Source: CAYLJJ01 sp964384025 (GTDB lineage: Bacteria; Myxococcota_A; Bradymonadia; UBA7976; UBA1532). From it: a stretch of 13,786 bases of DNA. The notes beneath the pieces are model-generated. The model worked only from the letters and a program-made list of their open reading frames with translations. It was not told the origin of the DNA and ran no database searches. The stretch spans positions 1 through 13,786 of the forward strand of contig CAYLJJ010000131.1 in assembly GCA_964384025.1 (NCBI GenBank). Reading direction: 5' to 3'. Made by a program: the position numbers and the translations under genes. This document shows, piece by piece, positions 7,305-13,786 of this stretch. Positions within the stretch are counted from its first letter, which is position 1; every line of letters starts with the position of its first letter.

Positions 7305-8012
7305 ATGAGTGGTCCTCTTCCCCCCTTTGTTTGTTCGATCCCTCCCCAACAGGATGAGGCGATCTGCCTCTTTGACGCCGATGGCACCCTCTGGGTGGAT
7401 GATGTCGCCGACGACTTCACACTGTGGATGATCTCGAAAGGTCATATCTCTGGAGAGGAGTGGATGCGCTATATGCTCATCTATAAAGATGACGCGCCAG
7501 CAGGCTGTCGCTTTCTCCTCAGCCTCTATAAAGGACTCTCCAGAGAGCACCTGATGGCACGGGTAGAGGAGTTTTGGAGCCTACACGCCCAACGGGAGTG
7601 GGTTGAGCCGGTGATCGCCAGTATCAACTTTCTGGTGGAGCGGGGTTATCCGATCTGGGTGGTCACTGGCTCCCCTACCGAGTTTATGCTCCCTCTCCTT
7701 AAGCTTCTCCCTGTAGAGCGGGTCTTGGGGATGGACTTTGAGTTTGATGATCAGGGGCTGATCACGGGACGCCACAGCGGCATCTCCTGCGCGGGGGTAG
7801 GCAAAGCGGAGAAGGTGAACTCTCTGCTTCAAGGCCGTCCTGTTCGCTTCGCCTGCGGCAACGGCAGCCTCGATGGCCCCATGATGAAACTGGCTGAGCA
7901 GGCTTGGGCGGTCTACCCCAACTTGGAGTTTCTCCACTATGCTCAGGACCAAGGCTGGTTTGTCCTGCCACGCCCGGCGGATTTTAAGGAAGAGGCTAAG
8001 TTTCTGCTCTGA
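7305..8012 (+). CDS. HAD-superfamily hydrolase (phosphoserine-phosphatase-like, subfamily IB)
   Basis: The protein has 235 residues with all HAD motifs. Motif I is FDADGTLW, where Asp24 is the nucleophile and Asp26 the acid/base. Motif II is VVTGS (119-123). Motif III is Lys in GKAEK (166-170). Motif IV is GNGSLDGPMM (185-194), with Asp190 as a Mg2+ ligand and Asn in place of the common first Asp, as in many IB-type members. An insert after motif I (about 34-100, helical) is the C1 cap typical of the phosphoserine phosphatase/SerB group. It should hydrolyse a small phosphomonoester in the cytoplasm; phosphoserine, a phospholipid head group or a sugar phosphate cannot be told apart from sequence alone. 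GGAGA at 7296-7300 supports the ATG at 7305. The gene stands alone: divergent from ygfK and ending 4 bp before the convergent DUF4139 gene's stop, with no terminator hairpin visible between them. Confidence 0.85.
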   Translation: MSGPLPPFVCSIPPQQDEAICLFDADGTLWVDDVADDFTLWMISKGHISGEEWMRYMLIYKDDAPAGCRFLLSLYKGLSREHLMARVEEFWSLHAQREWVEPVIASINFLVERGYPIWVVTGSPTEFMLPLLKLLPVERVLGMDFEFDDQGLITGRHSGISCAGVGKAEKVNSLLQGRPVRFACGNGSLDGPMMKLAEQAWAVYPNLEFLHYAQDQGWFVLPRPADFKEEAKFLL

Positions 8013-8016
8013 GTCC

Positions 8017-9576
8017 TCAGCCCCGCTGCACTTCCGCTGCGCTGCTCAGGCGCCACTTAAAGCGGATCACCTGTTGGCTGTGCGGGGGCAACTCCCAGCG
8101 CTCCCGACAGAAGCCATCAACATCTACCTTAGGAGCCCCTGAGGTCTCTGCGTGGATCAGCTCCACTCTCACCTGTTCCAGTTCAGAAACTGGGATACGC
8201 TCGATCACCTCAACCTCATGAGGCTCAGCGCTCAGGTTGGAGAAGTAGAGCATCACCTCAGTATCCTGATCTGTCCAACCTGTGATCGGGTTTGTCTCTC
8301 TCTCCACCTTCTGCTCACGAACCACCCGTAGAGATTCTAGAGGGCCAAAGCCCAGGGTGATCGCTCCTCCCTGAGGGACAAAGAGCAGGCGGCTCCAGCC
8401 CACCGCTCCGCTCTCTCTGATCAGCTCAACAGGGCCCGCCAGCAGAGGAGCCGGACCCAAGTTCTGAGACTTCAACTTCAGCAAGACCTGAGGGCTCCAC
8501 TCTCCCAAGAGGATCTTGCTGATCTGAGCAGGAGCCTCAAAGCGAAAGAGAGGCAAAAAGGCTGGGCGACCATTGGAGGGAATGCTGTGGTGCCCCTCCG
8601 CTTCTAAGAGACGAATCTCTCCTCCATCATCCACGCCTGGAAGATCGACCGCGCTCATCCTGGGCTGAGAAGCTCGCTGGATCTCGACCTCTCGTGCCTC
8701 GATGATCAGCAGATCCCGTTTGCGCTGAGCTTCCAGAAGATCAGGACTCAATAGAGGTGGTTCATTGCCCAGAGAGCAGCGAGCGGTAGAGAAGAATAGG
8801 CGCACATTCTCCCAATCCTCTCCTGTGTTCTGCCAGATGGCTGCTTGAGCCGTCAGCTGAAGCTGCTCTCCCTTAAGCCGAGCTTGATGGATGGGGCGCC
8901 AGAGGGCGTTGGGCACCACATACTCGATCTGAAGCTCCAGCTCCCCCGCCTCCTCCATCAACAGATCCAGCTCTATAGAGGCGATGATCTTCAGATCGGG
9001 GCGATCCGCGAGGCCTCGCCGTTGGAGATGATCAGCCAGCTCGATCTGCAACTCTTCTCGCCGAAAATGAAGCTCCAGGCGCTGCTCTCTGAGGGCCTGT
9101 GAGCGAGCGCTCAGAGCGCTGAACTCCTGACGCCAACGCTCCACATCGTGGAGGCCCCAAGCGATCTCCTCAGGCAACTCCTGAGCGCTCTGGTGCAACA
9201 TCTCTCGAATCAGGTTCAGGCGCTCCTCAGCGCGCTGTATGCCACGCGCTTTGTTGTTGTCCTCAACACTCAACCTCCTGATCTCTTCTTCTAAGGCCTC
9301 CACTGCCTCAGGCCGCTCATAGCTGCGGATGCGCAGGGCTCGACGGAGGCGTAGGTCGCTGACCCGCCCAGGACCAGAGAGCTGTTCGGCGCGAATGGAG
9401 AGGCTGTAAGCCAAGGGAGAGATTGGAGAGAGTGAGAGCAGCTGCCGTCCAGCACCCAGCTCGATTTTCGTCCTTCGGCGGACCTGGGCTCGATCTTCCA
9501 GGAGGGTTACCTGCTCTATAGCTGCTTCGATGGACTGGCGCTCATCAAGGACTGTTGAAGCTTTATGCTCCTTCAT
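8017..9576 (-). CDS. DUF4140/DUF4139 (MuiA-like) protein, shorter paralogue
   Basis: The protein has 519 residues with no signal peptide or transmembrane segment. The layout is a DUF4140-like N-terminus (about 20-85, EQVTLLEDRAQVRRR), a charged coiled coil (about 88-190) and a DUF4139 domain (about 205-512). The family's LWRPIHQARL and QNTGEDWENVRLFFSTA (249-265) mark the start of that domain, and NPITGWTDQDTEV with IERIPVS lies towards its end. Members are annotated as mucoidy inhibitor MuiA family; biochemical function is not established. The ATG at 9576 has GGGAGG 7 bases upstream, inside the last codons of the preceding DUF4139 gene, whose stop is only 2 bp away. Translation is therefore probably coupled. 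The two neighbours share the domain order but differ widely in sequence and length, pointing to an old duplication or a heteromeric pair. The 3' end nearly abuts the convergent HAD gene. Confidence 0.85.
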   Translation of the reverse strand: MKEHKASTVLDERQSIEAAIEQVTLLEDRAQVRRRTKIELGAGRQLLSLSPISPLAYSLSIRAEQLSGPGRVSDLRLRRALRIRSYERPEAVEALEEEIRRLSVEDNNKARGIQRAEERLNLIREMLHQSAQELPEEIAWGLHDVERWRQEFSALSARSQALREQRLELHFRREELQIELADHLQRRGLADRPDLKIIASIELDLLMEEAGELELQIEYVVPNALWRPIHQARLKGEQLQLTAQAAIWQNTGEDWENVRLFFSTARCSLGNEPPLLSPDLLEAQRKRDLLIIEAREVEIQRASQPRMSAVDLPGVDDGGEIRLLEAEGHHSIPSNGRPAFLPLFRFEAPAQISKILLGEWSPQVLLKLKSQNLGPAPLLAGPVELIRESGAVGWSRLLFVPQGGAITLGFGPLESLRVVREQKVERETNPITGWTDQDTEVMLYFSNLSAEPHEVEVIERIPVSELEQVRVELIHAETSGAPKVDVDGFCRERWELPPHSQQVIRFKWRLSSAAEVQRG

Positions 9577-9578
9577 CC

Positions 9579-11693
9579 TTAAGCCTCCCTTCGATTGCCG
9601 CCCAACAGCTCATTGTTGGCGTAGATACGGATACAGTAGCGAGCCTCCAATTGAACCTGCTCTCCAGGCTCGACCTGAACGAACCAGCGTCGTCCTCCCA
9701 CCACAGGGTTTCGCTCGCTCTGATCATAAAGCTCCCAGGGGGGATCAATATAGGTCTCCTCCACCACCACCTCAGCTTCAGGAGCGGGCTGAGGGAGCCG
9801 CTCGCGGATCTCACACTCTGCGCTCCTGGGTAGGTGGTTGCTCAAGCTGATCTCGATGCGGTGTCGCAGTTCACTCATCGCCACGACTCGCTCTCCGCTG
9901 CGGGCCTCTTCAAAGCGGGTATTGCGAGCACAGTGGATCGCCTGCTCCACACCCAAACCCAACTCAAACTTCCCGTGGGGGACCACGGTAGGTAGCTGGG
10001 TGCTGAGCACATACTCTCCATCTACATAGAGATCAGCCGGTCCAGGCAAGAGAGGGCTCGCGGAGGGGTTCTGAAGCTGAGCAATGCGGTAGACATTGGG
10101 CTCCTCTCTGGGGACCACGACATAACGCAGATGGCAGGGTGCCTGACGGTTCCCCAGGTTCAGAGTATGGAAGCGTGCATCTGAGAGCACATCGACCGGA
10201 TCCTCAGCGTTGTAGGCATAATCGAAGCGCCCCGTAACCTGAGCGACGTCAAGAGTGCCGTTGGGGAGGGGCTGGTTCAAGATCCCCAGCGCCACCTTGA
10301 TCGCCTGAGCCCGCGCTTGTTGAGCGAAGTTTAGAGCTTCACTCCCTAAATCTGCCCCCGGTTGTATGCGTTCTAGACGACCTCTCCGCTGAGCCTCTGA
10401 GGCGGGGGGCAGATAGAGCTGGGAGAAGGGAGGGATCCCCTGAGCTTGAGGAGAGGCCCCACCGCCTCCTGGCTGAGGAGAGCCTCCAATCCCTCCAAAG
10501 CTGGGCCCTGCGACGGGAGGAGGGCGAGGAGGCGCCGCCATAGGGCGGGGAGGAGGTGCCATAGCCTGGTGAGCAGCGTAGCGCCGTCTGGGTGCTGAGG
10601 CCTCTTTGCTGATCTGCTCCATCTTCCCGGTCTCTTCTGACTCAGCCAGTTGAGCGCTGGGTCCGGCTTTGGGCAGAGAAGCGAGGGGAGTCTGCAAAGA
10701 ACGCAGCTCGAGCGGGGGGGTATAGGGCGCTACAAAGGCGTCCGCTTGAGGTGCTGCGGTCTTCAGACGCTGAGCTTCAACATCAAACTCCTCAAAGAGT
10801 CGTGCAGCTCCTTTGGGCGCCGGTCGAAAGCCTCGGCCAGGGGGAGGCTGTGGTTGACGCTTGCCGATACGCAGGGCGCTGGGCTCGGGCAGCTCACAAT
10901 AACTCAGGGGATCCGAGGTTGAGAGTCTGAGCTGCACCCCTCGCCAATCTTCGCCTGTCCTCTGAGCCACCACCGCTCGCAGAATCAGCTCCGCTTCCCC
11001 CTCCTCAGACCTAAGGCGCAGCTGATACTGAGGAGCCCAACGCGCCCCAGGAACAAAGTAGGAGAACTCTAAGCTCGCCTCTGTAGGCGCTCCTCGAGAG
11101 AAGAGGCGGAGATAAACCACTTTGCTCAGGCGTTGAGCGCTCAAGCTTTTGGCGCTGCTGGCTTGAGCCTGCTCTTGAACAAGCGCGGCGTTCTCTCGCT
11201 GAAACCTCTTCAACTCCTCCTCGCGCTCCTCTAGCTCTTTAAGCCTCAACTCGATCATCTCATCGGAAAAGCGCTCAAAAGCAACTCGAGCGCTCAGGGG
11301 AGAGGGGCTGGGAGGACCCTCCTCTCGGCTTGGGCGAGGGGAGATAGGGATTCCTTGAAAGAGTTGGATCTCCTCCAGAAGTTGATCCCTGCGCTCCTCA
11401 CAACGCTTCATCTGCCGCCTCAGCTCCCGGAGAGCGGTCTCCTTGGGGGGCTCCTTCTGCTCACTCAGTGGGCGTAGGAAAAACTCAGCTCGGCGCTCTC
11501 CGGTGATCAAGCTGCCCCCCTCACAGTGGAGGACCTGGACCTTCAGTGAGTCTTCCTGCATACAGAGGGGGAGACCGGGGATCTCCAGATTCTCAGGAAA
11601 GCTCTCCTCCAGATGCAGCTTGAAGCGGCGATAGATGGTGGCGCCATGGTGGTGGACCGTGACGGAGTGGATGGGGGCTTCTGAGATGCGCAT
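9579..11693 (-). CDS. DUF4140/DUF4139 (MuiA-like) protein, longer paralogue with Pro/Gly/Ala-rich insert
   Basis: The protein has 704 residues and no signal peptide. The N-terminal DUF4140-like part (about 8-75, PIHSVTVHHHGATIYRR) is followed by a coiled-coil segment (about 85-175) broken by a short Pro/Ser stretch (118-135). DUF4139 begins about 205 with FVPGARWAPQYQLRL and RTGEDWRGVQLRLSTS (245-260). It is then interrupted by about 170 low-complexity residues (roughly 275-445, with a Pro/Ala/Gly run at 378-419) before the beta-rich second half (about 480-690: VTGRFDYAYN, LYVDGEYV, HRIEISLSNHL, RERLPQP). Normal family members are about 500-550 residues; the insert accounts for the excess. 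The start has an excellent GGGAGGAG ribosome-binding site. It heads an operon with the shorter paralogue and is divergent from the OmpA/TSP3 gene (129-bp gap). The family assignment is firm; function and location are unknown. Confidence 0.85.
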   Translation of the reverse strand: MRISEAPIHSVTVHHHGATIYRRFKLHLEESFPENLEIPGLPLCMQEDSLKVQVLHCEGGSLITGERRAEFFLRPLSEQKEPPKETALRELRRQMKRCEERRDQLLEEIQLFQGIPISPRPSREEGPPSPSPLSARVAFERFSDEMIELRLKELEEREEELKRFQRENAALVQEQAQASSAKSLSAQRLSKVVYLRLFSRGAPTEASLEFSYFVPGARWAPQYQLRLRSEEGEAELILRAVVAQRTGEDWRGVQLRLSTSDPLSYCELPEPSALRIGKRQPQPPPGRGFRPAPKGAARLFEEFDVEAQRLKTAAPQADAFVAPYTPPLELRSLQTPLASLPKAGPSAQLAESEETGKMEQISKEASAPRRRYAAHQAMAPPPRPMAAPPRPPPVAGPSFGGIGGSPQPGGGGASPQAQGIPPFSQLYLPPASEAQRRGRLERIQPGADLGSEALNFAQQARAQAIKVALGILNQPLPNGTLDVAQVTGRFDYAYNAEDPVDVLSDARFHTLNLGNRQAPCHLRYVVVPREEPNVYRIAQLQNPSASPLLPGPADLYVDGEYVLSTQLPTVVPHGKFELGLGVEQAIHCARNTRFEEARSGERVVAMSELRHRIEISLSNHLPRSAECEIRERLPQPAPEAEVVVEETYIDPPWELYDQSERNPVVGGRRWFVQVEPGEQVQLEARYCIRIYANNELLGGNRREA

Positions 11694-11822
11694 CTCTCCT
11701 CCCTCTGTGCTGAGTAGGACTTCAAGATGGCATCAGCCTTCTCCTGTGACCACCTCCTTGAGAAATATGGGCTCATCTGGCAATAGCAGGGTGAGATGAA
11801 TCTATAAAAGAGAGCCTCCTGG
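11694..11822. promoter_or_regulatory. Divergent intergenic region between the MuiA-like operon and the OmpA/TSP3 gene
   Basis: This 129-bp gap must hold both promoters, but I see no pair of -35/-10 boxes good enough to place either. Candidates are TTGAGA at 11758-11763 (plus) without a good -10, and TATAAA at 11803-11808 (plus) without a good -35. On the minus strand the gap contains AAGGAGGTG (complement of 11751-11759), a full-length anti-16S match. It lies about 60 bases upstream of the real start and opens no long frame of its own. Confidence 0.35.
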
Positions 11823-13568
11823 ATGAGAAGAATCATAAACCTTGGCCTGCTGTGTCTGGCCGCCCTGTTCTCGCTGAGCCCAGCCTCAGCACAGGATCTT
11901 CAAAACTTCAAGCCCGCTGTCGGGACTTGGAACTACTTCAGCGTAGAGGGGGCTCGTCTGGCGGAGGAGGGGGTCTTTGTCCCCTCCCTCTACCTCAATT
12001 ATGGCCAAAACCCTTTGGCCTGGAGGGATCAGGATGATCAGTTCCTTGAGGCAGTGATCTCCAAGCTTAGCACTCTCAATATCCTGGCTGCCTATGGGAT
12101 CTCAGAGAGGATTGAGTTGGGCCTGGATCTACCTCTTAATCTCTCCATTGGGGGAGATGGCCTTGAAGCTCTGGGGGGTGAAGAGGGCTTCTCTTTGGGC
12201 GATCCGAGGCTGCTCCCCAAGCTGCGCCTCTTGGGAGGAGAGGGAGAGCGCTTTGGCTTAAGCTTCTCTCTGCCCATCAGCCTACCATTGGGAGATCCTA
12301 AGAAGTTCAGCAGCGATGATGGTTTGGTTCTTCAGCCTCGTTTGGCAGGAGAGGTTCACCTGGGTGCTCTCAGCTTAGCTTTGAACTTGGGCTATCGCTA
12401 TCGCGCTGAGAATCTTAAGTTAGAGAACCTGGAGATCGGAGATGAGATCAGCTACGGAGCAGGCGCGGCGCTGGCCCTGATGGGAGAGGACCTCCAGCTC
12501 CTGGCGGAGATCTACGGTGCCATCCCCGTGGAGGCTGATGAGGATAAGGGCACCTTCCCCCTGGAGGGGCTGTTGGGAGCGCGACTCTTTACAGATTGGT
12601 GCGGTGCCTTCAGCTTGGGTGCAGGTATGGGCCTGATCCCCGACTATGGAGCCCCCGATCTCAGGCTCTTAGGGAGCTTCTCCTGGATCTGTATGCATCG
12701 AGATCGGGACAGTGATGGCCTAGAGGATAAGCTGGATAAATGCCCCGAGCAGGCTGAAGACAAGGATGGTTTCAAGGATAAGGATGGCTGTCCAGACAAG
12801 GACAACGACAACGATGGGGTCCTTGATGGGGATGATAGGTGTCCTGACCTCCCCGAAGATCAGGATGGCTTTGAGGATAAAGATGGCTGCTCTGATCCAG
12901 ACAACGATCAAGATGGAATCTTAGATATCTCTGACGACTGCCCTGATAAGGCTGAGGATCTGGATACATTTGAAGATACCGATGGTTGCCCAGATACGGA
13001 CAATGATCAAGACGCCGTGCTTGATGAGAATGATAAGTGCCCCAACAGCAGTGAAGATGCCGATGGCTTTGAGGATGAAGATGGTTGCCCCGATAAAGAT
13101 AATGACAAAGATGGGATCTTTGACTCCAAAGACAAATGCCCAAATAAGCCTGAGGTGATCAACGGTATTGAAGATGAAGATGGTTGCCCAGACGAGGGAG
13201 AGAGCAAAATCAACTTCACTGCGAAGAAGATCGAGATCTTAGATAAGGTTTACTTCGCAAGCTCCAAGGCCAAGATCCAGAAGCGCAGCTATGCGGTGCT
13301 TGATCAGGTCGCTGCGGTGCTCAAAAACCGCCCCCAGCTTAAGGGCCTGCGCATCGAAGGGCATACAGATCTCAGAGGAGATCCTGATAAAAATCTAAAG
13401 CTCTCTCAAGCGCGCGCCGAGGCGGTGAAGAGCTATCTGGTTAAGCGCGGAGTCAAAGCCACGCGGTTGGAAGCCAAGGGCTATGGTGGTGAGCGCCCCT
13501 TGGCTCCAGGAAAGGGCAAGAAGGACTCCGCTAAGAACCGTCGCGTTGAGTTTGTGATCCTCGACTGA
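11823..13568 (+). CDS. OmpA-family outer-membrane protein with calcium-binding thrombospondin type 3 repeats
   Basis: The protein has 581 residues. Residues 1-23 form a signal peptide (MRRI, hydrophobic core, cleavage after ASA before Gln24). Residues 24-290 alternate polar and hydrophobic residues with Gly-rich turns and look like an outer-membrane beta-barrel or transporter-like barrel. Residues 294-458 are five exact-length 33-residue thrombospondin type 3 repeats rich in DxDxDG calcium-binding loops, each with two Cys. Residues about 470-580 are an OmpA C-terminal peptidoglycan-binding domain: IEGHTDLRGD (511-520), LSQARAEAVKSYL, GYGGERP and KNRRVEF (571-577). It should anchor the outer membrane to the cell wall, with the repeats acting as a Ca2+-stiffened spacer in the periplasm. 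This architecture is common in Deltaproteobacteria and Bacteroidetes. Only a modest AAGAGAG (11808-11814) serves as ribosome-binding site. The divergent MuiA-like genes may share its promoter region; a functional link is inference. Confidence 0.9.
   Translation: MRRIINLGLLCLAALFSLSPASAQDLQNFKPAVGTWNYFSVEGARLAEEGVFVPSLYLNYGQNPLAWRDQDDQFLEAVISKLSTLNILAAYGISERIELGLDLPLNLSIGGDGLEALGGEEGFSLGDPRLLPKLRLLGGEGERFGLSFSLPISLPLGDPKKFSSDDGLVLQPRLAGEVHLGALSLALNLGYRYRAENLKLENLEIGDEISYGAGAALALMGEDLQLLAEIYGAIPVEADEDKGTFPLEGLLGARLFTDWCGAFSLGAGMGLIPDYGAPDLRLLGSFSWICMHRDRDSDGLEDKLDKCPEQAEDKDGFKDKDGCPDKDNDNDGVLDGDDRCPDLPEDQDGFEDKDGCSDPDNDQDGILDISDDCPDKAEDLDTFEDTDGCPDTDNDQDAVLDENDKCPNSSEDADGFEDEDGCPDKDNDKDGIFDSKDKCPNKPEVINGIEDEDGCPDEGESKINFTAKKIEILDKVYFASSKAKIQKRSYAVLDQVAAVLKNRPQLKGLRIEGHTDLRGDPDKNLKLSQARAEAVKSYLVKRGVKATRLEAKGYGGERPLAPGKGKKDSAKNRRVEFVILD
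12702..13196 (+). repeat. Five 99-bp in-frame TSP3 repeat units
   Basis: Five consecutive 99-bp units (starts 12702, 12801, 12900, 12999, 13098) encode 33-residue repeats with no length variation. Cys falls at positions 14 and 30 of each unit. The first three loop aspartates (D1, D3, D5) are fully conserved, except that unit 1 begins DRDSD. Unit 5 is the most divergent (VINGIEDEDG). DNA identity between units is only moderate, so they are old repeats under protein-level selection, not a recent expansion. Confidence 0.9.
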
Positions 13569-13577
13569 AGATCTTCG

Positions 13578-13745
13578 ATGCCCTGGAACAGAGATGATCC
13601 ATCGAAAGCTCTGACCCCGCCTCAGAGAGCTCCCAGCACTCGAGATATGATCCGCTTTGCGCAGATCGATCTTGAACCAAACACGCTCCCTGTTGGTCAG
13701 CTCGCTTCGATGATCCCAGTGAGGGCCTCTGAGAGCCTGTTGTGA
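13578..13745 (+). CDS. Doubtful 55-residue ORF downstream of ompA
   Basis: The ATG at 13578, 9 bp after the ompA stop, opens a frame of 55 codons ending in TGA at 13743-13745. The product starts MPWNRDDPSK, is rich in Pro/Arg/Ser, and has no signal peptide, membrane segment or motif I recognise. There is no good Shine-Dalgarno sequence; only its position right after ompA and a codon mix not unlike its neighbours favour it. A 7-bp inverted repeat (TTCGATG at 13574-13580 with CATCGAA at 13602-13608) overlaps its start. The rest of the 218 bp after ompA holds nothing else I can support. Confidence 0.2.
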   Translation: MPWNRDDPSKALTPPQRAPSTRDMIRFAQIDLEPNTLPVGQLASMIPVRASESLL

Positions 13746-13786
13746 ACCTGGCATAGCTTGAGCCCTGAGGAGGGATTCCGGCATCA

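Noticed and set aside
11727..11786. Plus-strand 19-residue ORF (MASAFSCDHLLEKYGLIWQ)
   Set aside because: Too short, with a weak ribosome-binding site and no recognisable relative.
11543..11836. Minus-strand frame of 97 codons across the divergent region
   Set aside because: It overlaps the start of ompA and the first 50 codons of the long DUF4139 gene in another frame, and has no convincing start site.
12772..13143. Minus-strand frame of 123 codons within the TSP3 region
   Set aside because: It is the antisense of Asp-rich repeats, giving a His/Pro/Tyr-rich product with no ribosome-binding site; a shadow of the real gene.
12702..13196. Regular repeat array that could suggest a CRISPR
   Set aside because: The 99-bp units are in frame, diverged, and encode TSP3 calcium repeats; there are no short identical repeats with unique spacers.
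13574..13608. Inverted repeat TTCGATG/CATCGAA after ompA as a terminator
   Set aside because: Only 7 bp with a loop of about 21 bases and no T-run.
13395..13784. Minus-strand frame of 129 codons at the right edge
   Set aside because: Half of it is antisense to the OmpA domain. I saw no motif, and the start of any gene here would be beyond or at the window edge without support.

Overview
The window looks like chromosomal DNA from a Gram-negative bacterium with an outer membrane and c-di-GMP signalling. It carries a lipoprotein signal with a Ser after the Cys, an OmpA-family protein with a signal peptide, and PilZ domains. The mix of an OmpA protein with thrombospondin-type-3 calcium repeats, an Asp/Pro-rich lipoprotein linker (PPPDQG), paired DUF4139 proteins and a tandem PilZ protein fits a deltaproteobacterial lineage (Myxococcota/Bradymonadota-like). 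That placement is an inference from gene content; there is no rRNA to confirm it. Base composition is moderately GC-rich throughout, and no insertion sequence, integrase, tRNA, CRISPR array or phage gene is visible.

Layout: (1) On the minus strand at the left edge is the N-terminus of a lipoprotein, possibly an esterase. A HisC-like aminotransferase lies upstream of it on the same strand. (2) Divergent from hisC is a plus-strand pair: a protein with two PilZ domains, then a TPR protein fused to a YggX-type Fe(II)-trafficking domain. (3) Tail-to-tail with that pair, overlapping by 11 bp, is a minus-strand operon of a large YgfK-like Fe-S flavoprotein followed 11 bp later by a GrpE homologue. 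(4) Divergent from ygfK is a HAD-superfamily phosphatase. It ends 4 bp from the end of a minus-strand operon of two tandem DUF4140/DUF4139 (MuiA-like) paralogues. (5) Divergent from those is the OmpA/TSP3 protein, followed by about 220 bp with at most a doubtful 55-codon ORF.

How the genes may work together: most units are single genes or two-gene operons, and the window does not read as one pathway. There is a loose redox and iron theme: YgfK needs several Fe-S clusters, YggX proteins protect or supply Fe-S iron, and GrpE serves the DnaK chaperone system. There is also a loose envelope theme (lipoprotein, MuiA-like pair, OmpA/TSP3). The clearest unusual items are the TPR-YggX fusion, the ygfK-grpE operon without the usual ygfK partners or dnaK/dnaJ, and the tandem DUF4139 paralogues, one split by a long Pro/Gly/Ala-rich insert. 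I did not find convincing evidence of a complete new defence or mobile system. No stretch of 300 bases or more lacks a gene.
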